28,723 bases of DNA. It comes from Umbelopsis ramanniana AG (lineage: Eukaryota > Mucoromycota > Umbelopsidomycetes > Umbelopsidales > Umbelopsidaceae). Made by a program: the position numbers and the translations under genes. This document shows, piece by piece, positions 9,778-18,254 of the stretch. The stretch is taken from positions 1-28,723 of the forward strand of contig NW_026252193.1 of the NCBI RefSeq assembly GCF_025399195.1, in the 5' to 3' direction. Each line of letters begins with the position of its first letter. The stretch's first letter is position 1. Below the pieces are notes generated by a model. It was not told the DNA's origin and ran no database searches. It saw only the letters and a list, made by a program, of their open reading frames with translations.

Positions 9778-11389
9778 TCATATCAAGGCCTCCAGACCTT
9801 GCTCTTTAAACCATTCTATTGTTTCCTCTAATCCCTGCTGAACAGAGAATGCAGGCTGCCATCCAAGGTAGGTTGTAGCGCGGGTAACATCCGGCTTGCG
9901 TTTCTTTGGATCGTCCATGGTTGCTGGTAAGTGCTTGATAGGCGTATCGGGACTGACACGATCCCGTATCATCTCTGCAAACTCCTGTATTGAGTACTCT
10001 TCTGGATTTCCCAAATTGACTGGCTCTGTAAAGTTTTTGTTCATCAACAAGATAAGCCCATCAATCAAGTCGTGGATATATTGGAACGATCGAGTTTGAG
10101 TTCCATCACCGTAAATTGTCAGTTGTTCGCCTTTCAAAGCTTGTATGATGAAGTTGCTGACAACTCTTCCATCGGCGGGTGACATTCTGGGACCTGTGAA
10201 AATAAAATATTTCCCGTTAATAACGTGGCTGGCTGGAAGAAAAAATTTGCGCGTGGAAAATGGAGATCTACGGTATCCGTGCTGCGAATTTTTTTACATA
10301 CCAAAGGTGCTAATCATAGACAAGTAATAATGTAGTACAATCATATCCGTAATTGTAAATGGGCGAGCGAGCGATGTACATAATCATTAGCAATCAGTAA
10401 TTACTTCGTTATCAAGGCTCAAAGTCCCACACTCACTTGAAAATACGCGCCACTCGTACATCAACGTCGTTTTGTCGCATATAAGAATAGGTAAGCGTTT
10501 CAGCAATACGTTTGCCTTCGTCGTAGCAGGCACGTGGTCCAATGGGATTTACATGGCCCCAGTAAGTTTCTTTTTGAGGGTGTTCTTCTGGATCGCCATA
10601 AACCTCTAAGAACATGCTTTCACGTGAATACGATGTACGGTGCACGGCTGCTGAATTGAGAATGAATTTTTTTTTTTTTTTTTTACCTGATGTAGAGGTT
10701 AATAAAAACCGAGCCTTTGTTCGCTTTGCGAGACCCAGCATGTTGATTGTACCCATTACACTTGTCTTGACCGTCTTGGTAGGGTTATACTGATAGTGCG
10801 GTGGTGAAGCGGGACACGCTAAGTGGTATATTTGGTTGACCTCTATCATGAAGGGGTCGACGACATCATGACGAACGAGGTCAAAGTGTGGATGACCTAT
10901 CCAGTGTTGTACATTTGTTTTCGTGCCTGTGAAAAAGTTGTCCATGACAATAACTTCATGTCCCATCAACATAAGTCTGTCCACAAGATGTGAACCAACA
11001 AATCCAGCTCCACCTGTGACTAGAATCCTAAGCCGTTCTGACTGACGGAGCATACGCACGGGTAGAAAGCTTTTTGCATGAAGGTAAGAGACAGTTCCAT
11101 CACTATGAACGATGCGGTCTGATGGATCTTTAGGCAGATACAAATCTCGAAGCGTCTCCAGTTCGACGTTGGAGTGCACTGGCTCGTGTCCCACCTTTGT
11201 AACTCGACGCTTGGAATTACGGGCTCCTTGTGCATTAGTACTGGTCTGAGCTTCACCTTGCTCATTTTTGTCAGAAGCATTTTGAGCAGGCGTTTCCCCT
11301 CCTTCCACACGCTGGGTTGCTTCACGTAGAGAGCCGGTTTGTTCAGTCATCTTGTGCAATTGCTGACTAGTTTCTGAGAAAGAACCCAT
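9778..11389 (-). CDS. UXS1: UDP-glucuronic acid decarboxylase (UDP-xylose synthase)
   Basis: Exons are 11389-10687, 10605-10437, 10309-10302 (8 nt) and 10193-9778 (431 aa). The enzyme converts UDP-glucuronate to UDP-xylose with bound NAD+. Residues 1-75 are a disordered, Gln/Glu/Ser-rich extension. The extended-SDR domain shows the cofactor motif GGAGFVGS (126-133), [28 protein letters not shown], catalytic Tyr262 and Lys266 (YDEGK), and RIFNTFGPRMSP. There is no N-terminal membrane anchor, unlike the animal Golgi enzyme, so it is probably cytosolic. The micro-exon supplies N-T-F-G in that last motif and is essential for the frame. In a fungus whose wall contains polyglucuronate, the enzyme would draw on UDP-glucuronate. 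Confidence 0.94.
10302..10309 (-). other. UXS1: 8-nt micro-exon of UXS1
   Basis: CACCTTTG is flanked by ATTAG upstream and GTATGT downstream on the minus strand. Joining AA|CACCTTTG|GT gives Asn-Thr-Phe-Gly, the conserved residues between RIF and PRMSP. Without it the flanking exons do not join in frame and the conserved NTFG is missing. Confidence 0.88.
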
Positions 11390-11841
11390 GTTAATCTCAA
11401 AGAATTACCCCTCACATAATTTTAATGGCGGCGATATCGTAAGCCACACAAACCTCACAATGATGCGGGGGTCCCTTAACAAAATAACCCATACATGTCC
11501 ATAGGATGAGTTATATTTATACATACAAGTACAGGGCTGTCGTCATCCCTGGTTTCGATTTATATAGCCTCGCTTATCGAAAGTAACAAAATGTCTACTT
11601 ACAAGTGCATAAGGCACTTTGAAAACTGTGAACATATTTTCATTGTCAACAAATGCTCTGTTTGCCACTTGGTTGGCTTGCTACATATGAGAATCCTTGT
11701 TCCAAGTCTTCAAGACCACGCTTGTACAATCTCTGCCTCCATTATCTGTGAAATAAAAAGACTTTGGTACCCATAATAATATACGATCACTTTTGACGCT
11801 ATACACGTGCCAGCAAGCAAAAAAATGAGCTGACAGGGATT
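11390..11841. other. intergenic region upstream of UXS1
   Basis: AT-rich, with no recognisable coding sequence. The 61-codon plus-strand ORF at 11591-11776 has no known motif. It should contain the UXS1 promoter and the 3' end of the leftward ORF at 11842-12264. Confidence 0.4.
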
Positions 11842-12264
11842 TCAGGGCCTAACAGAATGCTTCAGGGAAACACGCTTGATTTTTCTCTGCAAGCTTTTGA
11901 CAACTATCAAAATAGCGTAATGGTTTAGCCGTGTATTCATACTGCTAATGTACTTTTCAAAATGCAATCCACTCTCCATAACCTTGATATGAAAAGAAAA
12001 GAAATGAACCCAACCAATGAAAACTTTCGGTTTTGGGAAGTGGTACAAAATGCCACCCATCCATAGGAGCATTCCATGTCCAGCATTCTTTTTATCCACC
12101 AAGAAAATCAATGCTACCATTTCCTGCTCTTTATTCAGCAATGCGGGACTTTTTGCAATAGCCATTTTAAAATGTGTCCCTAAAATTAGGAAGTGGCCAC
12201 CACAAGGGATGGCAGTGACAAAGTCAACCAACCCACTTAAAAAAAGCCATCGGAGAAAATTCAT
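11842..12264 (-). CDS. orphan hydrophobic protein (140 aa), possible membrane protein or gene remnant
   Basis: This is an intact ORF from ATG 12264 to TGA 11842. The first 95 residues look like a genuine multi-span protein: MNFLRWLFLSGLVDFVTAIP, a possible second span around EMVALIFLV, then GMLLWMGGILYHFPK and VFIGWVHFFSFH. The last ~45 residues lose this character and are basic, so the true end may be elsewhere (a GTTATG donor after HIK, near 11980) or the gene may be decaying. I cannot name a family. It sits alone between the UXS1 promoter and the arrestin-like gene, with no clear TATA or poly(A) signal. A chance ORF is possible, though the run of plausible residues argues against it. Confidence 0.35.
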   Translation of the reverse strand: MNFLRWLFLSGLVDFVTAIPCGGHFLILGTHFKMAIAKSPALLNKEQEMVALIFLVDKKNAGHGMLLWMGGILYHFPKPKVFIGWVHFFSFHIKVMESGLHFEKYISSMNTRLNHYAILIVVKSLQRKIKRVSLKHSVRP

Positions 12265-12365
12265 ACAATCGTTAAAAGTTTGTCATTACCAGTAAAATTC
12301 AGACAAAGACATAGCGTAGTCTGTTCTCTTTTACACTTTGAGAACCAACTTGCAGCTTATTAGAA

Positions 12366-14176
12366 ATGAAAGTCAGCCCAATGACCAGGATCGATACACC
12401 CATGAAGGCCAGCCATATCGATGGCCCAGCCAGTCCCATTATCCTTGGCTTAAGACATGATCGCAATTATCTTCGCAGATCATGCATCTCACAAAACTCC
12501 CAGAGACGAAGCCAAAGTCACTTCTTTTCTGCGTCTTTGTTCCGACAAGAACCAAAAGACTACACCTCGGTTATTTCTAAAGACGACGATAGTAGCATTG
12601 CTTACACTGGTAGCATTGCCGAAAGCGATGACGCCGCTGGTTCAACCACAGTCAGTAAGCACAACAAGCTGGATGCCCAAGTTTACTTTCGCAGCCCTTA
12701 CACTGTAGCCGGTGCAACCGTCGATGGATTTATTGACCTGAAATGCATGGTCGATGGACAGGTCAGAATCGGTCGAATCTGTGTAGAGCTTGTTGGGTAT
12801 GAAGGTAAGCGAAGCAAGTTACCTGCCAGATGATATTGAGATAAAATTTGCTGATAATGATGGTTTGACCATTTTACCTTTTATTCCCGAGTAGAAGTCA
12901 ACGATCGCGCAAAGGTCAACACAGAGGAAGCAACCTACAACCATGAATTTCTTCATCAAGTTCAGAAACTGCAGGATCCCAGCGATCCATATCCTATTTG
13001 CGACTTGATGAATAGAGCGAACACGGACAATGAATTCTGGTTGATGGAGAAAGGCCGCGTCGCTCTTCCGTTTAGCATTACTCTTCCGGCAGATGTTGGC
13101 TCCTCGTTTACAGACAAGGCAGGAAGCGTTAAATACGTCGTAGCGGCTAATGTTGAATTCATCACCAACGCTAGAGTCAGAACACTCTGTATCCAGAAAC
13201 AATTGAAGGTTCACCAAAACCTCAACCCTCTCCCTGAAGATCTGGAATCTTTGCAAAAGACTACTATTGTCGAGCGTGCTTCAGGAAAGGTTTTCATGGG
13301 AGGTAATGGCTTGCTATCATGCGAAGCTCGGATAGCCAAAGCGGTTTGGACGGCAGGTACGCCAATCTCTGTGACCGTCCGTGTTCGAAATGCAACTTCC
13401 AAAAAAGTCAGCAATGTCAAATTGGCTCTAATTCGCCGCATCAAGACCTTTTGTCTGGACAAAGGTCCTTCCTTGTCTTCTTACAAAAATGATGAATCCG
13501 GAGTCAATAACTTATCGCCTGTCTCCTTGATTCGACAAGTCATTGCCGAGGCCTCAATGTCCAAAGAGTCGTGGTGGAATGGCATCATTCGCGATTCCGA
13601 GAGCGAATTCATGACGGACATTACCATTCCTTCCGATGAACATACACTACGAAACCGTACTATTGTTCAGATATCCCACGTCTTACAAGTAACCTTATCC
13701 ACTTCATTGACGTAAGTAAAGCTCTTGATATTTTCAAGGATGTTTTGAAAATATCGTTGATCATCAAACTTTATCTGAACGGCTTCAATTTCTTTAGTAG
13801 CGAGGTATCTTTAGAGTTACCGCTGGTCATTCTTCATCCTGTGTCCCTGGAGCCACCACCGCAACTCTTTATGCAATCTTCTTTGGCAGCGCGTGCACCT
13901 ATTGGCCTTAGCGCATTGACACGTTTGGCTGCATCCATGACTTGCGATACTTCCGTACAGACAGGCAAAGAAGATACTGCCGAGTTGTCCGCTTCAGCAT
14001 CTTCCACAGCTACATCGCCTATGGTTGCATCACCAAGATCGGTGGAGAATGTGGATGGCAAGGCTAAAGGGCCTGCTACAATTGTTGTTGACGGTAATGG
14101 TGAACCACATTTTACTGACCTCAGCTGGGCTGCTAACGCCGTCAATAATGCTGGTAATGCAACAGCCGCACGTTGA
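12366..14176 (+). CDS. arrestin-fold protein (alpha-arrestin-like)
   Basis: Exons are 12366-12804, 12895-13711 and 13798-14176 (544 aa). Residues 1-100 are Ser-rich and disordered. The arrestin N-domain begins at about 104 (AQVYFRSPYTVAGATVDGFIDLKC, then IGRICVELVGYEG) and runs to about 265 (EKGRVALPFSITLPADVGSSF). The C-domain spans about 290-460 (SCEARIAKAVWTAGTPISVTVRVRNATSKKVSNVKLALIRRI ... LELPLVILHP). The tail is Ala/Ser/Thr-rich. Alpha-arrestins link Rsp5/Nedd4-type ubiquitin ligases to membrane cargo. I see no clear PPxY motif (EPPPQLF is not one), so ligase binding is unproven. The second intron must use a donor at 13712 and an acceptor ending at 13797 to keep the frame. Confidence 0.87.
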
Positions 14177-14278
14177 TTACCCTCACTTCTGATCTATTAT
14201 ACTCCTCATCTCCTGCGTCATTAGACATTGGAAAAGTAATACCCATTTTTTCCGTATTAGTGCAATTAAAATAAATCA

Positions 14279-14300
14279 ATCAATAAATAAATAAATAAAA
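14279..14300. repeat. AATA microsatellite in a 3' end region
   Basis: A run of tandem AATA units lies between two convergent genes. It supplies several overlapping AATAAA signals for the arrestin-like gene, about 105-125 nt past its stop. Confidence 0.6.
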
Positions 14301-14331
14301 AACAAAAGAGCCCAAACATACATTAAGTGAT

Positions 14332-14337
14332 TTTATT
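14332..14337 (-). terminator. poly(A) signal AATAAA for the F-box/LRR gene
   Basis: Forward TTTATT lies 8 nt past the stop at 14345, unusually close. The region between the convergent genes is only 168 bp. Confidence 0.35.
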
Positions 14338-14344
14338 ATACATG

Positions 14345-15751
14345 TTACCAATTGTGCATTTCATAGCCAACACTTTGATCGCGTTCATTGACTAGCAACG
14401 CAATGATATGGCTGTCAGTGTTTAAGTTAAATTCATTCACATTAGCAGAGTTAATTTCAGAGTAGCCAGAAGACTTGACAGTTGCGTAAGTACCCCATAC
14501 GAAATCACTCGAATACCAGTCTCGCGTGAATGTAATGACTCGCAACCTCGTTCCGCGAAACAGGTCCACCAATTGTTCCAGTACTTTCATAGGTGTATGT
14601 TCCGGTATCTTGTTAATGGTAAGATGTACTAAAGGTGCCTTAAAATCTTTAAACACACCAATATTGTCTTTGACCATTTGCCATGAAATAGTCAATGACT
14701 GCAAAGCCTGACATTCGGAAGCAATCAGCTTCATGGTGGTCATTGGGTCTTTGTGGCCTTTGCAACCATAAAGGTGCAAAAGCTTTAGGTTTCTTGACGT
14801 ATTCTTGATTATCATATTGATCCCTACGTCTGTGATTTTCGATATATGACATAAGTTAAGGTAGGTTAAATGAATATTGTATTTGGCGACGATTTTTAAT
14901 CCGTCGTCCGATATGCGCTCGTTGTGGGATAGATCCAGCTCTCGTAGTCGAATGGTACAAAATTTGGCCACCGAATACAAAGATGCATTGGTCAGACTTT
15001 TCGCGTATGAAATGTCCATGGACGAAAGGTTGTGGCAGGTATAAACCAGTTCCGAGAGCGCAGCATCGGAAAGGCCGCTGATGTGAGTGAGTTTCAATGA
15101 CCGAAGGTTCAAAGCGAGATCGGCAAGCCTTTTCAAGACCTTTTCATTGACATGATCACAATGCGAGAGATCCAAGGTGTGTAGCTTGGGTAAAGTCGCA
15201 TATGGATGGATTTTTCGAATGGTTGCTGCTGAAAGGAAGCGAGCCTTTGGAACTCGCAACACTTGAAGCTCCGAGCAGTGTCGAACAATTGTATCAAACC
15301 AGTCTTCTGAAACGTATTCATAGAGAGTCTCCTCTATCAGAGCAAGATCAATCTCATGAATATACTTTGGCATTGACGGACGCAAAATTAACAAGCAATT
15401 TAGAAACTTGTTGAAGCAGTGCAAAGGTGAATGGGATTGGCTATCGAAATCGGGCTTTTTCCAAAGGATGGCGTTGGCTAGGCTAGATATTTCTCGATTT
15501 AACAACGCGCACTTGTATAGCTCTCTGTTACGAAGGTTAGGCATAACAAGGATCAAGGTGGCCACTGTCATGGCTGACATTTTCATGAAAGGATTCCGCA
15601 ATGCATTGATATGCTCCAGGGTATATTGTACTTCCAAATCGATCAATGGCAGAGGCTCCACATCACTGCTAGTGCTCGCGCCTGCTTGCTCCGAGCTGCT
15701 AGTGTAGGGGGTTGTCAGTGATGGCATGGCGAATTGGCTGGAACTGGCCAT
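14345..15751 (-). CDS. F-box-like/LRR protein (AMN1-type leucine-rich repeats)
   Basis: A single exon of 468 aa. After a Ser/Thr-rich start (1-32), residues about 50-100 resemble a divergent F-box (MPNLRNRELYKCALLNREISSLANAILWKKPDF). Residues about 165-340 contain at least five cysteine-containing-type LRRs (LHTLDLSHCDHVNEKVLKRLADL, LRSLKLTHISGLSDAALSELVYTC, LRELDLSHNERISDDGLKIVAKY, LTYLNLCHISKITDVGINMIIKN, LKLLHLYGC). The C-terminal ~120 residues are not recognisable. The likely role is substrate recognition in an SCF ubiquitin ligase. ATG 15751 (MASSSQFAMP) is chosen; an in-frame ATG at 15895 would add a basic, Cys-containing stretch with no support. It lacks introns, unlike its neighbours, as is common in expanded F-box families. 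Confidence 0.86.
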   Translation of the reverse strand: MASSSQFAMPSLTTPYTSSSEQAGASTSSDVEPLPLIDLEVQYTLEHINALRNPFMKMSAMTVATLILVMPNLRNRELYKCALLNREISSLANAILWKKPDFDSQSHSPLHCFNKFLNCLLILRPSMPKYIHEIDLALIEETLYEYVSEDWFDTIVRHCSELQVLRVPKARFLSAATIRKIHPYATLPKLHTLDLSHCDHVNEKVLKRLADLALNLRSLKLTHISGLSDAALSELVYTCHNLSSMDISYAKSLTNASLYSVAKFCTIRLRELDLSHNERISDDGLKIVAKYNIHLTYLNLCHISKITDVGINMIIKNTSRNLKLLHLYGCKGHKDPMTTMKLIASECQALQSLTISWQMVKDNIGVFKDFKAPLVHLTINKIPEHTPMKVLEQLVDLFRGTRLRVITFTRDWYSSDFVWGTYATVKSSGYSEINSANVNEFNLNTDSHIIALLVNERDQSVGYEMHNW

Positions 15752-16867
15752 GTTTACAGCGTGCGTACACCAAGTACAAATATACGGAAGAGCGGGTTTG
15801 CTTGAAATGTAAGCCCGTGCGCAGCGATGTTGGACCTGAGACGAGGCATTTTTTTTTCTGCTGCGAATCCGTTTACTCTGCGTGTAGAATCCCACCCCCC
15901 AAAAAAGCTATCCACCACATTGCTTCCGCAGGTAAATGACTTAGCTAACAGTTATGCTGCGTAGAAATCCTTGACAATAACTCAAATGAGCTGTCACCGA
16001 ACCTTCGCACTTTTTCCCCACTGTGAAAACGTCGGGTAAATGAATCATCCAAATGAGCGGAGAGAATGCACGTCACCAGGTGACTGAGTAGAAGCACAGC
16101 GTTGATTTAAACTTGCACGTTGTGTGGAAGAGACCATCGAGAACGGAATGCCTTTAGCAGGAAGCACCTTTGTTTTTATACTCGAACAGCTAAAAGTGCT
16201 CCAAGTAAAGACATACCGAGTTGGTTACGATCACTGCCTACCGCACGTGTCTGACTTGGGAGGACCTCGTTCATTCATGACCAGTTTGGAAAGTTGGAGT
16301 GGTCCGGTGGCCAGGTGCGAGATTGGTCCCACAAACAAGATAGAGGAAAATGGCAAAAATGATCAGGGTTTAGCATTTCCTGCTGACACGTTAATTCCCT
16401 TGTATGGCATGAAGCATGCTGCGATGCGATGAGCTCAACACCGGTATCATGGGATCCAGATGACGAGAGGCGCAATACAACGCAACGCAGTGCAAATCGT
16501 AACATTGGAATAGTGCTACCTGAGTTCTGGACAATGTTGTCATAGCTCATTGCAATTTGAGATTTAGCAAGCTCTGATAGAGAACCCAAAAAGAATTTTT
16601 CCAGCACGGATTAGTATGAAACAATTTGGGATGTTTCAGTAAAGCTGTTTACCGATCAGCCATTTTTTTTTTTTTTGATAGAAAGCGGAATTTAAAGACG
16701 TTCGCTATATAACTGACGAAACTGAGCCAAGCAGGCTTTTTTTTTTTTTCTTTTTCCTTTTCCACCCCTTTCCAACCCCGTTGCGCTCAAGTCTGTGCCT
16801 ACGAGGCCGCTTGGTTGCCTGCGATCCATTTCACTCGTATCGCTCTGCTCTAAAAGCCATTTTCTAA
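15752..16867. other. 1.1-kb divergent intergenic region
   Basis: This lies between the leftward F-box gene and the rightward cyclin. Two overlapping ORFs on opposite strands (16124-16432 plus, 16607-16275 minus) have no recognisable content, and neither has supporting signals, so I call no gene. Visible elements are a perfect palindrome at 16072-16084, a CACGTG E-box at 16244-16249, and long T runs at 16664-16677 and 16738-16750 just upstream of the cyclin. The region is long for this window and may be a complex cell-cycle promoter. Confidence 0.45.
16072..16084. promoter_or_regulatory. 13-bp palindrome GTCACCAGGTGAC
   Basis: A perfect inverted repeat with a 1-bp centre in the F-box/cyclin divergent region, of a size expected for a dimeric factor site. 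No factor is assigned. Confidence 0.3.
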
Positions 16868-17558
16868 ATGATAGCCGCTCCAATTGTTCAAAAGCATATT
16901 ATAACACCCGATTTCATAGGTAAGTGATTGTACCTGGATGAAAATTTTAGAAGAACTCACTGTCTGACAACCCTACTTTGAATAATATTAGATTTCACAA
17001 CCTCTTCATTTGATGCCATACTCCACCCAACCCAAATTGTAGATCCTCCTCCAGGACCACAACCACAGGGTACAGGCAAACTGAGAACAGAACATTTACC
17101 ACATTTACTGCCTTTCGTTCGTCTCATCACTGAGAAGTGCAGTATCACACCTCTGGTTATTGTCATTGCTCTCATCTACGTCAAGCGTTTTCGAGCTACA
17201 CTTCCAACAAGTATGTGGTTTTTTTTTTTATTGTTTTCATGCAATGCAGTGTATATCGTGACGAATGCTCATTCCTAAATGATGTGTAGGCTACAAAACC
17301 GAACCCAATACGGCACACCGAATTTTTATTTCAAGCATCTTGGTTGCAAGCAAATATATAGATGACGATCCCATCACTATTGGTCAGATCGTGCATGCAT
17401 CTGGTGACGTTTGGACACTCAAGGAAACCGCTCGAATGGAACTGGCGTTCATGAAGTTCTTGCGTTGGAACCTATTTATTAAACAGCAAGAAATCATCAA
17501 CTTCCTCAACGAGCACCGGTTTGCTGTTGACTTGGTGTTGCCTGCTGACGGTTACTGA
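16868..17558 (+). CDS. small cyclin (PHO80/PCL-like cyclin box)
   Basis: Exons are 16868-16919, 16992-17210 and 17290-17558 (179 aa). It is essentially one cyclin box. Helix 1 is TPLVIVIALIYVKRF. TAHRIFISSILVASKYIDDD follows, with the Lys of the CDK-contact SKY motif, then WTLKETARMELAFMKFLRWNLFI with the conserved acidic residue (MELAFMKFL) that pairs with it. A Pro/Gly-rich loop (IVDPPPGPQPQGTG) precedes the box. Size and motifs suit the PCL/Pho80 family that partners Pho85/CDK5-like kinases in phosphate, glycogen or G1 control. No destruction box or PEST region is seen. Start 16868 is the only ATG giving a short first exon with a good GTAAGT donor. Confidence 0.87.
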
Positions 17559-18254
17559 TTATCAAGCTGCTTTTTCGGACGTTGTAAATTCACGCTAAAC
17601 TGGCCGGGTACCCAGGCACACCTTAACAATCGCTCTCCGCCGCATGCCCTTTCATTCAAGGATTACAGCTTTGTACAATATAAGTAATTTAATAATTTCT
17701 GATGATATCAGGAGCCAGGAGCTTTTATCAATCAGACGATCGCAGCGTAGACAAGCATATATCTTGCCGACGCTTTATCACACGTTCAGTTATGTCTTAA
17801 GCCCGACATACCGGACTACTTCCGTACATCAAAGCTTATGCCTTTGATTTACTTGCAGCATTTTCATATGCAATCTCTCCCATTTTTAAATATCTAGTTT
17901 TTTTCAGCTGCCAACTGTTTTCTCACATGTACTTCTCTAATAGAATAAACCAATGTATATTTCCTGTTAATCACTATTCTGAATGACGCGGTAAGTCTTA
18001 TAGAGACTCCATGGCAACCACGAAAGCCATTCTTTTGACAGTTCAACTCATGCAAAGATATGACAAATGGGTTCGAACTGTAGATTTATTACTGACAAAA
18101 CTTAAGACGGATGTCTAAACGGGTGGCCTTCGACGATCAAAGACAACCGAGTATTGAGCCGCATTTGGCAGACGTCGAAAGGACGTAAATAATATTTGCG
18201 AATTTAAAAATATTACATGTTTGGTACACATTATGACAATCCTTTCCAACTATA
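17559..18254. other. 696-bp convergent intergenic region
   Basis: This lies between the ends of the cyclin and DIS3L-like genes. No gene is seen; the 67-codon plus-strand ORF at 17644-17847 has no recognisable content. AATAAA at 17944-17949 could end a long cyclin 3'UTR. Confidence 0.4.

Noticed and set aside
14279-14300. AATA run as a mobile-element end
   Set aside because: It is a simple microsatellite with no target-site duplication or coding remnant nearby.
14711-15939. Several plus-strand ORFs over the F-box/LRR gene
   Set aside because: They are shadows of the intronless LRR reading frame and show no independent protein character.
16124-16607. Two overlapping ORFs on opposite strands, about 100 codons each
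   Set aside because: Neither has a recognisable motif, splice support or start context. They are probably chance ORFs in a promoter region.
18060-18095. B-box-like GGTTCGAACTG suggesting a tRNA
   Set aside because: The flanking bases do not form a T stem and no A box or acceptor stem lies upstream.
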